Translations under genes and position numbers: made by a program
Assembly: GCF_029543105.1 (NCBI RefSeq)
Contig: NZ_JARQXB010000009.1
Span: 99,817 to 163,816, forward strand
DNA from: Stenotrophomonas sp. HITSZ_GD
Lineage (GTDB): Bacteria; Pseudomonadota; Gammaproteobacteria; Xanthomonadales; Xanthomonadaceae
DNA: 64,000 nucleotides
Direction: 5' to 3'
The notes under the pieces: model-generated
Database searches by the model: none
What the model saw: only the letters and a program-made list of their open reading frames with translations
What the model was told of the DNA's origin: nothing
In this document: positions 20,383-30,466 of the stretch, piece by piece
Position numbering within the stretch: position 1 is the stretch's first letter
How the letters are laid out: every line of letters begins with the position of its first letter

Positions 20383-21702
20383 ATGAAGAATCCGCGCTGG
20401 TTAGCCCTTCTCGCTGCCACCCTCCTGCTGCCTTTTGCCGCCATGGCGCAGCAGCGGGGCCTGGAAATCGACATCGTGGGCGGCAACGCCTCGGCCACCC
20501 CGATTGCGGTGGTGCCCATGCCCTACCAGGGCTCGGCGGGGGCGCCGAATACCGAGGTCGCGTCCGTGGTGGCGGCTGACCTGGACCGCTCGGGCCAGTT
20601 CCGTAGCCTGCCGGCCGCGCAGATCGTCGAAAAGCCGACCCGCGGCAGCGAGATCCAGTTCCCGACCTGGAAGGCGCTCAAGCAGGCCTACATCGTCGTC
20701 GGCCGCGTCGTGGACGCCGGCGAAGGCGCCTTCCGCGTGGAGTACGAGCTGTTCGACGTGGCCAAGGGCGAGCGCCTGCTGGGCCTGGCGATGACCGCGC
20801 GCAGCAACGCCATGCGCGACGTCGCCCACCAGATGGCCGATGCCATCTACGAAAAGATCACCGGCGTGCGCGGCGCGTTCTGGACCCGCATCGCCTATGT
20901 CACCGCCAGCGGCAGCGGCGGCAACATGCGCTATGCGCTGATGGTGGCCGACTCGGACGGCTACAACCCGCAGACCATCGTGCGCTCGGCCGAGCCGCTG
21001 CTCTCGCCGGACTGGAGCCCGGACGGCCGCAAGCTGGCCTACGTGAGCTTCGAGCGCGGCAATTCCTCGATCTACGTGCAGGACATCGCCACCGGTGGCC
21101 GTGAGCTGGTCGCCAGCTTCCGTGGCATCAACTCGGCGCCGTCGTTCTCGCCGGATGGCCGCAAGCTGGCCATGGCGCTGTCGCGCAGCGGCAACCCGGA
21201 AATCTACGTCATGGACCTGGGCAGCAAGCAGCTGACCCAGCTGACCAACCATTTCGGCATCGATACCGAGCCGACCTGGAGCGCGGACGGCAACACCATC
21301 TACTTCACCTCCGACCGGGGCGGCCGCCCGCAGATCTATCAGGTCGCGGCCAGCGGCGGCAGCGCCAGCCGGGTGAGCTTCCAGGGCAACTACAACGCCA
21401 AGGCGAGCGTGTCCTACGACGGCAACAAGATCGCCGTCGCGCAGGGCGCCGGCAACTCCTACAAGATCGCGGTCATGGACCGCAGCCTGGGCTCGCCGCG
21501 CTGGAACACCGTCTCGACCGGCAACCTCGACGAATCGCCGAGCTTCGCGCCCAACGCCAGCATGATCCTGTACGCCGCCCGCGAGGGGGGGCGCGGCGTG
21601 TTGTACGCCGTCTCGACCGATGGCCGGGTGCGCCAGCGCCTGGTCCTGGCTGACGGCGATGTGAGGGAGCCCTCGTGGGGCCCCTACCGGACCGCGCGTT
21701 AA
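20383..21702 (+). CDS. tolB: Tol-Pal translocation protein TolB
   Basis: Periplasmic beta-propeller protein, 439 residues, that binds Pal and is part of the Tol-Pal cycle. The signal peptide is at 1-22 (WLALLAATLLLPFAAMAQ). The N-terminal alpha/beta domain is about 23-160. Six propeller blades follow, with repeated WSPDGRKLAYVSFE-like, SFSPDGRKLAMALSRSGN-like and TWSADGNTIYFTSDRGG-like elements. The ATG at 20383 begins the signal peptide; the ORF start at 20305 adds 26 residues with no TolB match. The gap from tolA is 181 bases, longer than elsewhere in the operon, so tolB may have its own promoter. Confidence 0.97.
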   Translation: MKNPRWLALLAATLLLPFAAMAQQRGLEIDIVGGNASATPIAVVPMPYQGSAGAPNTEVASVVAADLDRSGQFRSLPAAQIVEKPTRGSEIQFPTWKALKQAYIVVGRVVDAGEGAFRVEYELFDVAKGERLLGLAMTARSNAMRDVAHQMADAIYEKITGVRGAFWTRIAYVTASGSGGNMRYALMVADSDGYNPQTIVRSAEPLLSPDWSPDGRKLAYVSFERGNSSIYVQDIATGGRELVASFRGINSAPSFSPDGRKLAMALSRSGNPEIYVMDLGSKQLTQLTNHFGIDTEPTWSADGNTIYFTSDRGGRPQIYQVAASGGSASRVSFQGNYNAKASVSYDGNKIAVAQGAGNSYKIAVMDRSLGSPRWNTVSTGNLDESPSFAPNASMILYAAREGGRGVLYAVSTDGRVRQRLVLADGDVREPSWGPYRTAR

Positions 21703-21764
21703 TGTTAATATTTCGCTTGCGTTAAACACCCCTCATTGGCTTAGGAGCCACAAAAGGTATCGCC

Positions 21765-22277
21765 ATGAACAAGTCCACCCGCGTCCTGCTTGTTTCGCTG
21801 CTGTCTGTTGCCGCTCTGGCCGGCTGTTCGAAGAAGGTCAAGGAGCAGCCGCAGGCTGCTACTGACACCGGCACCACTGTCCCGGCCCAGCCGTCGACCT
21901 CCGGCCTGTACGGCCCGGGCGACCTGGATACCGACGCTTGCCTGCGTCAGCGCGTCGTCTACTTCGACTTCGACCAGGACACCGTGAAGCCGGAGTTCCA
22001 GGCCATCATGGCCTGCCACGCCAAGTACCTGCGTGACCGTCCGTCCTCGCGCATCACCCTGGAAGGCAACACCGACGAGCGCGGCTCGCGTGCCTACAAC
22101 CAGGCCCTGGGCGAGCGTCGTGGCAACGGCGTGTCCTCGGCCCTGCAGGCCAACGGCGGCTCGGGCAGCCAGCTGACCGTGGTCAGCTACGGCGAAGAGC
22201 GTCCGGTGTGCACCGACTCGAACGAGGCCTGCTGGTCGCAGAACCGTCGCGTCGAGATCGTCTACACCGCGAAGTAA
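21765..22277 (+). CDS. pal: Peptidoglycan-associated lipoprotein Pal
   Basis: Outer-membrane lipoprotein of 170 residues that binds peptidoglycan through an OmpA-like domain and is released by TolB/TolA in the constriction cycle. The lipobox is LAGC with Cys 21. The OmpA-like domain holds VYFDFDQDTVKPEF and ITLEGNTDERGSRAYNQALG, the standard mDAP-binding motif (NTDERGS-YN). The ribosome-binding site AGGAG is followed by an unusually spaced leader, CCACAAAAGGTATCGCC, so a second AAAGG also lies close to the ATG. Codon use looks a little less GC-extreme than its neighbours, in keeping with high expression. Confidence 0.98.
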   Translation: MNKSTRVLLVSLLSVAALAGCSKKVKEQPQAATDTGTTVPAQPSTSGLYGPGDLDTDACLRQRVVYFDFDQDTVKPEFQAIMACHAKYLRDRPSSRITLEGNTDERGSRAYNQALGERRGNGVSSALQANGGSGSQLTVVSYGEERPVCTDSNEACWSQNRRVEIVYTAK

Positions 22278-22283
22278 GCAGTC

Positions 22284-23108
22284 ATGCTGCTCCGGGTAAT
22301 CACTACCCTGGCCGTCGCGGCGACCCTCGTGGTCGCCGCGCCGGTGCATGCGCAGCGCGCCAGCCTCGCCGACCGCGTGGCCGTGCTCGAAGCGCAGGCC
22401 AACAACAGCCAGGCCAATACCGATCTGCTCAACCAGCTGCAGGAACTGCGCTCGACCGTGCAGAGCCTCCAGTCGACCGTGGAGCAGCTGCAGCACGAGA
22501 ACGAACAGCTCAAGCAAACCAGCAAGGACCAGTACCTGGACCTCGATGGCCGCTTGAACCGGCTGGAAGGCACCGGCGGCGCGATGCCCGCACTGCCCCC
22601 GGCCAACCCTCCGGCCCCCGCGCCGGCGGCCAAGCCCGCCGCCAAGCCGGCCAGTGCGGCCACCCAGGAACGCGCCCCTTCCGTACACGGCGACCCGGGC
22701 GCGCTGGCGGCCAGCGGCGACGAGCGCACGGCCTACAACGTCGCCTTCGACGCGTTGAAGAACGGCAAGTACGACGATTCCGCGCAGCTGTTCCAGAGCT
22801 TCCTGGAGCTCTACCCCAACGGCGTCTATACGCCGAACGCGCTGTACTGGCTGGGCGAAAGCTACTACGCCACCCGCAATTTCCAGTTGGCCGAGGCGCA
22901 GTTCCGCGACCTGCTGGCGCGTTACCCGACCCACGACAAGGCCGCCGGCGGCCTGCTCAAGCTGGGCCTGTCCCAGTATGGCGAAGGCGACTCGCGCGCC
23001 GCCGAAGACACCCTGCAGCAGGTCATCAGCCGCTATCCCGGCACCGACGCCGCCCGCGTGGCGCAGGACCGGCTGCATTCGATCCAGATCGGCCAGGCCC
23101 TGCGCTGA
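22284..23108 (+). CDS. cpoB: Cell-division coordinator CpoB (YbgF)
   Basis: Periplasmic protein, 274 residues, that links PBP1b activity to Tol-Pal energy. A signal peptide (1-23) precedes a coiled-coil trimerisation segment (about 30-90, LADRVAVLEAQANNSQANTD and LRSTVQSLQSTVEQLQHENE). A proline/alanine linker and then three TPR units follow, with YNVAFDALKNGKYDDSAQLF, NALYWLGESYYATRNFQLAE and GLLKLGLSQYGEGDSRAAE. It lies six bases after pal, in the tol operon. Confidence 0.95.
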   Translation: MLLRVITTLAVAATLVVAAPVHAQRASLADRVAVLEAQANNSQANTDLLNQLQELRSTVQSLQSTVEQLQHENEQLKQTSKDQYLDLDGRLNRLEGTGGAMPALPPANPPAPAPAAKPAAKPASAATQERAPSVHGDPGALAASGDERTAYNVAFDALKNGKYDDSAQLFQSFLELYPNGVYTPNALYWLGESYYATRNFQLAEAQFRDLLARYPTHDKAAGGLLKLGLSQYGEGDSRAAEDTLQQVISRYPGTDAARVAQDRLHSIQIGQALR

Positions 23109-23154
23109 TCCCCCTCGCGTTCTCCTTTGCCGGGCGGGCGCATAATTCCCCGCC

Positions 23155-23835
23155 ATGAACGCCGCCGTTCCCAGTGAGATCGTCCAGTCGCCCTTGCCGC
23201 GATTGAAGATCACCGAAATTTTCCTTTCCCTGCAGGGCGAAGCTGACACCGCCGGCTGGCCGACCGTGTTCGTGCGTCTGACCGGCTGCCCGCTGCGTTG
23301 CCAATACTGCGACACCGCCTACGCCTTCCATGGCGGGGAGTGGTGGGATATCGACGACATCGTGAGCCACGTCCTGGCCCAGGGCGTGCGGCACGTGTGC
23401 GTGACCGGCGGCGAGCCGCTGGCGCAGAAGCGCTGCCTGGTGCTGCTGCGCCGGCTGTGCGACGCCGGGTTGGACGTGTCGTTGGAGACCTCCGGCGCGC
23501 TGGACGTGGCCGAGGTCGATCCGCGCGTTTCGCGCGTGGTCGACATCAAGACGCCCGGCTCGGCCGAGGAACACCGCAACCGCTGGGAGAACCTGCCGCT
23601 GCTCACCGCGCGCGACCAGATCAAGTTCGTGCTGTGCAGCCGCGCCGACTACGAATGGGCGCGCGAGATCGTGCGCGCGCGTGGGCTGGACCGCGTGTGC
23701 ACCGTGTGGTTCTCGCCCAGCAAGAGCGAGGTCTCCCCGCGCGAACTGGCGGACTGGATCGTCGCCGACCGCCTGCCGGTGCGCTTCCAGATGCAGCTGC
23801 ACAAGCTGCTCTGGAACGACGAACCCGGCCGTTGA
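23155..23835 (+). CDS. queE: 7-carboxy-7-deazaguanine synthase QueE
   Basis: Radical-SAM enzyme that makes 7-carboxy-7-deazaguanine, the second step from CPH4 toward queuosine. It has 226 residues. The iron-sulfur cluster binds through C45-x3-C49-x2-C52 in GCPLRCQYCDT, the standard CX3CX2C form. Substrate and SAM elements include FLSLQGEADTAGWPTVFVRLTG and the HVCVTGGEPL motif. It is followed by queC, which acts next in the same path. A CATAAT box lies just upstream of the ATG, too near to be a normal -10, so it is not annotated. Confidence 0.96.
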   Translation: MNAAVPSEIVQSPLPRLKITEIFLSLQGEADTAGWPTVFVRLTGCPLRCQYCDTAYAFHGGEWWDIDDIVSHVLAQGVRHVCVTGGEPLAQKRCLVLLRRLCDAGLDVSLETSGALDVAEVDPRVSRVVDIKTPGSAEEHRNRWENLPLLTARDQIKFVLCSRADYEWAREIVRARGLDRVCTVWFSPSKSEVSPRELADWIVADRLPVRFQMQLHKLLWNDEPGR

Positions 23836-23897
23836 CCCGCGCGGCCTGCCACGCGCTGGCGTAGGCTTGTCCCCCTCCCCCGAGCACCCGCCTTCCC

Positions 23898-24566
23898 ATG
23901 AAAAAAGCCGTCGTCCTCCTTTCCGGTGGCATGGATTCCGCCGCCGTCGTCGCCATCGCCCGCGAGCAGGGCTTTGCCGTGCATGCGCTGAGCGTGCGCT
24001 ACGGCCAGCGCCATACCTCCGAACTGGACGCCGCCGCGCGCGTGGCGCGGGCGCTGGGCGTGGTCGCGCACAAGGTGGTGGACGTGGACCTGCGCAGCAT
24101 CGGCGGCTCGGCGCTGACGGACGATGCCATCGACGTGCCGGAGGCGGGCGGGGACGGCATCCCTTCGACGTACGTGCCCGCGCGCAACACCATCATGCTG
24201 TCGCTGGCCCTGGGCTGGGCGGAAGTGCTGGGCGCCCACGACCTCTTCTGCGGCGTCAACGCGGTGGATTATTCCGGCTACCCGGATTGCCGGCCGGAGT
24301 TCATCGCCGCGTTCGAGGCGCTGGCCAACCTGGCCACCAAGGCCGGCGTGGAAGGCGCGGGCCTGCGCGTGCACGCGCCGCTGCAGTTCCTTAGCAAGGC
24401 GGACATCGTGCGCGAGGGCGTGCGCCTGGGCGTGGATTTCGGCCTGACGGTGTCCTGCTACCAGGCCGATGCCGACGGCCGCGCATGCGGCCACTGCGAT
24501 GCATGCCGCCTGCGCGCGGCCGGTTTCGCCGATGCGGGCGTGCCGGACCCCACGCACTACGCCTGA
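23898..24566 (+). CDS. queC: 7-cyano-7-deazaguanine synthase QueC
   Basis: ATP-dependent enzyme that converts 7-carboxy-7-deazaguanine to preQ0. It has 222 residues. The PP-loop LSGGMDS is at residues 8-14, and a zinc site at the C-terminal end is formed by C187, C197, C200 and C203 in [17 protein letters not shown]. It begins [14 protein letters not shown], the family start. Queuosine ends up in the anticodon of tRNA-Asn/Asp/His/Tyr, not in the tRNA-Lys gene that follows. The next gene is that tRNA, 67 bases downstream. Confidence 0.97.
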   Translation: MKKAVVLLSGGMDSAAVVAIAREQGFAVHALSVRYGQRHTSELDAAARVARALGVVAHKVVDVDLRSIGGSALTDDAIDVPEAGGDGIPSTYVPARNTIMLSLALGWAEVLGAHDLFCGVNAVDYSGYPDCRPEFIAAFEALANLATKAGVEGAGLRVHAPLQFLSKADIVREGVRLGVDFGLTVSCYQADADGRACGHCDACRLRAAGFADAGVPDPTHYA

Positions 24567-24599
24567 ACCCCAGGACTTCGCCCCCGGCGCGCCCTGGGG

Positions 24600-24605
24600 T
24601 AGAAT
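24600..24605 (+). promoter_or_regulatory. Possible -10 element for tRNA-Lys
   Basis: TAGAAT lies about 30 bases upstream of the first tRNA base; it matches five of six positions of the -10 consensus. The upstream -35 region (TTCGCC at 24577-24582, 17-base spacer) is poor. Transcription from here would begin near 24612. Confidence 0.35.
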
Positions 24606-24633
24606 GCACGCCCCGGTGCAAGGCCGGGCGCGT

Positions 24634-24709
24634 GGGCCGTTAGCTCAGTCGGTAGAGCAGAAGACTTTTAATCTTTTGGTCGAAGGTTCGAATCCTTCAC
24701 GGCCCACCA
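24634..24709 (+). tRNA. tRNA-Lys(UUU)
   Basis: A 76-base cloverleaf with CCA encoded. The acceptor arm GGGCCGT pairs with ACGGCCC, the D-arm region is TTAGCTCAGTCGGTAGAGCA, and the T-arm GGTTCGAATCC is standard. The anticodon loop CTTTTAA carries UUU, so lysine is decoded. It is close to E. coli tRNA-Lys at nearly every conserved position. A tRNA-Lys following ybgF-queE-queC is also seen in Pseudomonas aeruginosa. Confidence 0.97.
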
Positions 24710-24933
24710 TTTCCCGCGTCGCGCATCCCCCGGTCCCCATGGCATGGCGCCCGCAGGCGTCGAGCCATCCACGAAGCGGCACAGCGCGATTGCGCTTCCG
24801 GCGAAGCCTGCCCGCGCAAGATGGCGCAGCGGCCCCGCAGCAAAATGCGGCGTCGTTTCCGCGTGAAAACCTCCTCATCGGCGCGCTCACATGCGAGTGC
24901 TAAAGTTCGCGCCGTAACGACCCGGGGAGCCCG

Positions 24934-25949
<1,016 letters not shown>

Positions 25950-25953
<4 letters not shown>

Positions 25954-26312
25954 GCGTGCGGGTGATGATCGTCGAGGACGAGTCCATGATCGCGATGCTC
26001 ACCGAGGATCTGCTGTCGGACATGGGCTACGAGGTGGAGCCGGCCGTGTCCACCGTGCCGGCGGCGCTGGACATGCTGGGCCAGGCCAAGATCGACATGG
26101 CGCTGCTGGACGTCAACCTCGCCGGCACGCAGTCGTTTCCCATCGCCGACGCGCTGGCGAACAACGGCATTCCTTTCCTCTTCATCACCGGCTACGGCCG
26201 CGCCGGGCTGCCTCCGCGCTATGTTGCCGTGCCCGTGCTGCAAAAGCCCTTTCGCCGCCGGGACCTGCAGGCGGCATTGGCGAAGTTGCAGGCGCGGCCA
26301 GCAGAAAGCTGA
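25950..26312 (+). CDS. Single-domain response regulator, FAT GUY-like
   Basis: Receiver domain only, 120 residues, with acidic pocket ED(10-11), phosphoacceptor D54 in [10 protein letters not shown] and a conserved lysine in LQKPF. The segment [10 protein letters not shown] replaces the usual threonine/serine region and resembles the PFxFATGY motif of FAT GUY regulators, which are typical partners of HWE/HisKA2 kinases. There is no DNA-binding output, so it may act by phosphotransfer or protein contact. It begins inside the stop of the kinase gene, strong evidence for a two-component pair. Confidence 0.9.
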
Positions 26313-26382
26313 TCGCCGCGTCGGCGCTTTCAGCGTTCGCGCGATCGCGCGTGGACGCCTATTCTGCCGGATGCGACGAAGC

Positions 26383-26865
26383 TCACCACCCCATCGGCGG
26401 CGGTTCGCTCGCCCGATACGGCCCCGGCCCGTAGTAGCCGCGGCCGTAATAGTCGGGCCCGAACACCGGTCCTTCGCCCTGGCCCACGGTGATGTTCAGC
26501 CCGAAGGTATTCGTCTTGCCTTCGTCGGTGGTGTAGTTCTTGGTCAGGTTGACCGTGGCCGCCTGCCAGTTGCTGTTGCCGCCGCGGCTCGAATAGCCCA
26601 CGCCGGCCGCCACCGCGCCGTGCACCTGCAGCTTGTCGTCCACCACCTCGGCGATGCGGCCATCGGGGGCGCGCGGCACCGGGCCGGACTTGTCGCCGTA
26701 GAACGTGCCGGGCGGGTCGTCGGCATAGCTCGGGTCGGCGCGATACTGGATCGGCTCCTGCGGGACGCTCAGGTCCAGCGACTTCGCGGTGTCGGTGCCT
26801 TCGCTCTGCGCCAGGGCGGCGCCGGGGGCGAGGAGCAGGGCGGTCAGGATCAGGCTGCGCTTCAT
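26383..26865 (-). CDS. Exported protein of unknown function, Gly/Tyr-rich tail
   Basis: Hypothetical protein of 160 residues. Signal peptide 1-19 (LILTALLLAPGAALAQ). The middle has VAAGVGYSSRGGNSNWQAAT and VNLTKNYTTDEGK, which look like amphipathic strands. The end is rich in glycine, proline and tyrosine (DYYGRGYYGPGPYR). I do not recognise a named family; a small outer-membrane or periplasmic protein is likely. The frame is open upstream to 26973, but the signal peptide fixes the start at 26865. A 124-base gap on the left side separates it from recQ. Confidence 0.7.
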   Translation of the reverse strand: MKRSLILTALLLAPGAALAQSEGTDTAKSLDLSVPQEPIQYRADPSYADDPPGTFYGDKSGPVPRAPDGRIAEVVDDKLQVHGAVAAGVGYSSRGGNSNWQAATVNLTKNYTTDEGKTNTFGLNITVGQGEGPVFGPDYYGRGYYGPGPYRASEPPPMGW

Positions 26866-26989
26866 GGTGGACACCCGCGGAGGTACGGCCGTATGCGGCC
26901 TGCCTAGGATACTGGCAGCGGCCGCTTGAATGCCTGCTGTCGCGCCCGGGAACTTTCTTGCCGGGTTTGGCACACGGCGTTGCGCGGGC

Positions 26990-28792
<1,803 letters not shown>

Positions 28793-28876
28793 CGTCCTAG
28801 GATACCGTGGCGGTCAAGCCGGGCCGCGCCGTTGCGGGGTCAGGCTTTGCCGGCCCGGCTGGCTAGAATCCTTCCG

Positions 28877-29725
28877 ATGCATCCCCTCCATTCCCTGCTG
28901 GCCGAGGCCGACGGCTTCACCGCGCCGGCCGCCGACGATGCGCTGTGGCAGCGCCTGGATTGGCTCGACCGCCTGGAGCTGCGGCTGCCGGACGACGAAA
29001 CCTCGCCGGTGGCGCAGGCATTGCGGCGGCGTCGCGAAGACGTCGAGGCCGCGCACCGCGCGCTGTATGCAGCCCTGCGCGGCGCCCCGGCGCGCCTGCG
29101 GGCGCTGCTGGCGTGCCCTCCCGAGGCCGCGACGCCGCACGCGGCCGAAGGCTTCGATGCCCGCGATGAACTGCTGGCCGGCGTGCTGGACCTGCCGGCG
29201 CCCGCGGCGCCGCGCGTCGCACTGGCGGCGGGGATGGTGGCCTACCAGCCCACGCCCGTGCGCCACGTGCTGGACCTGCTGGCGCGCGCGCAACTGGGGC
29301 CGGAAGACGAACTGGTCGACCTCGGCGCCGGCGTGGGGCAGGTGCCGCTGCTGGCGGCGCTGTGCTCGCCCGCGCGGGCGAGCGGCATCGAGATCGAACC
29401 GACCTACGTGGCGGCCGCCCGGGCCGCCGCCTCGGTGCTGGGGCTGACGCGGGCGACGTTCGTGTGCGCGGACCTGCGCGAGGCGGATCTCTCGCACGGC
29501 ACGCTGTTCTACCTCTACACGCCGCTGCGCGGGCCGCTGCTGGACGGGCTGCTGCTGCGGTTGCGGGCGCAGGCGCAGCAGCGGCCGCTGCGGATCGGCG
29601 GCTTTGGCCCTTGCGTGGAGGTGTTGGCGGCGCAAGATTGGCTCCGGCCGCAGGGTCCGGTGCAGCCGCACCGCGTGGCGCTCTTTGCGTGCACGGTCGG
29701 GGCTGAAGCCCCTCCTGCAACTTGA
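28877..29725 (+). CDS. SAM-dependent methyltransferase
   Basis: Protein of 282 residues with a Rossmann-type SAM-binding motif LVDLGAGVGQVPLLAAL (about 151-167) and ARASGIEIEPTYVAAA after it. The region YTPLRGPLL follows in the position of the catalytic loop. N-terminal helices precede the methyltransferase domain. I recognise no specific target. The C-terminal residues VGAEAPPA are encoded by a REP-like element (29696-29720), so the original end was probably replaced or extended by the repeat. The start is the first ATG in frame after an intergenic region shared with recQ. Confidence 0.8.
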   Translation: MHPLHSLLAEADGFTAPAADDALWQRLDWLDRLELRLPDDETSPVAQALRRRREDVEAAHRALYAALRGAPARLRALLACPPEAATPHAAEGFDARDELLAGVLDLPAPAAPRVALAAGMVAYQPTPVRHVLDLLARAQLGPEDELVDLGAGVGQVPLLAALCSPARASGIEIEPTYVAAARAAASVLGLTRATFVCADLREADLSHGTLFYLYTPLRGPLLDGLLLRLRAQAQQRPLRIGGFGPCVEVLAAQDWLRPQGPVQPHRVALFACTVGAEAPPAT

Positions 29726-29770
29726 GGCCGCGGTGAACGCCCCTTTGCAGGAGCGGCGTCAGCCGCGACC
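29696..29770. repeat. Inverted pair of REP-like elements
   Basis: Two 25-26-base units in opposite orientation, 29696-29720 (GGGGCTGAAGCCCCTCCTGC core) and 29745-29770 (GCAGGAGCGGCGTCAGCCGC core), separated by about 24 bases. The core GGAGCGGC(T/G)TCAGCCGCGACC is also found at 34648-34672. Such units are typical of Xanthomonadaceae and Pseudomonas REPs. The first lies inside the methyltransferase gene's last codons. Confidence 0.85.
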
Positions 29771-29786
29771 CAGGGCCCCAAAAACG

Positions 29787-29810
29787 AACGCCCGGCCAAG
29801 GCCGGGCGTT
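29787..29810. terminator. Bidirectional terminator between methyltransferase and dps
   Basis: Perfect 11-base-pair stem AACGCCCGGCC / GGCCGGGCGTT with AA loop. On the minus strand it is followed by a T run (complement of the AAAAA at 29780-29784), so it is strongest for dps. On the plus strand TTTG follows. Confidence 0.85.
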
Positions 29811-29832
29811 TGTCATCCGGTCACCGCGCTGC

Positions 29833-30378
29833 TTACTGCAGCAGCGAGCGCAGCATCCAGGCGTACTTCTCGTGGGTCTGCAGGCGCTGGGTCAGCAGGT
29901 CCACGCTCGGATCGTCGCCGGCATCGTCGGCCACCGCCAGCACCCTGCGCGCGGTGCGGCACACCGCCTCGTTGCCGGTGACCAGCTGGCGCACCATCTC
30001 GCGCCAGTCGGCGCTGTCGGACAGGCCCGGCTCCTCGGGGATCGAGGTCAGGTTGACGAATTCACGGTACGAGCCCGGCGCGTTGTAGCCCAGCGCGCGG
30101 ATGCGTTCGGCCACCTCGTCCAGCGCCGTCCACTGCTCGGTGTACTGCGTCTCGAACATGGTGTGCAGCGAGTTGAACATCGGCCCGGTCACGTTCCAGT
30201 GGAAGTTGTGGGTCTTCAGGTAGAGCGTGTACGCGTCGGCCAGGTAGCCCGACAGGCCCTCGGCAATCTTCTTGCGATCGCCGTCCTTGATCCCGATATC
30301 CACGTTGGGCGCCGACGGCGCGGTGGCCGCCAGCTTGGTTTTCTCGACTTTCTGGGGGGTGTTCTTGTTCTTGGCCAT
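29833..30378 (-). CDS. dps: DNA-protecting ferritin-like protein Dps
   Basis: Mini-ferritin of 181 residues that oxidises and stores iron and protects DNA in stress. The family core is LADAYTLYLKTHNFHWNVTGPMFNSLHTMFE, which carries the ferroxidase-centre His and other ligands, followed by QWTALDEVAERIRALGY with its Glu/Asp ligands. A lysine-rich N-terminal extension (KNKNTPQKVEKTK) may give DNA contact. A very good ribosome-binding site AAGGAGGA precedes ATG 30378. hrpA is divergent on the other side of an 88-base gap; no OxyR site was convincing by eye. Confidence 0.95.
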   Translation of the reverse strand: MAKNKNTPQKVEKTKLAATAPSAPNVDIGIKDGDRKKIAEGLSGYLADAYTLYLKTHNFHWNVTGPMFNSLHTMFETQYTEQWTALDEVAERIRALGYNAPGSYREFVNLTSIPEEPGLSDSADWREMVRQLVTGNEAVCRTARRVLAVADDAGDDPSVDLLTQRLQTHEKYAWMLRSLLQ

Positions 30379-30466
30379 CAGGAAATCCTCCTTGCTCAGG
30401 GATATGGCGTCACAATAGACAGGCTAAAGCATCCATGGTCATTCAATTTTTCACATCACCCGATCG

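Noticed and set aside
23118..23146. CATAAT at 23141 as the -10 of a queE promoter
   Set aside because: It lies only nine bases before the ATG and no -35 box is at the right distance, so a leaderless transcript would be needed. Evidence is too thin.
30379..30466. OxyR or Fur operator between dps and hrpA
   Set aside because: ATAG- and TTGAAT-like words are present, but spacing does not match an OxyR or Fur consensus well enough to annotate.
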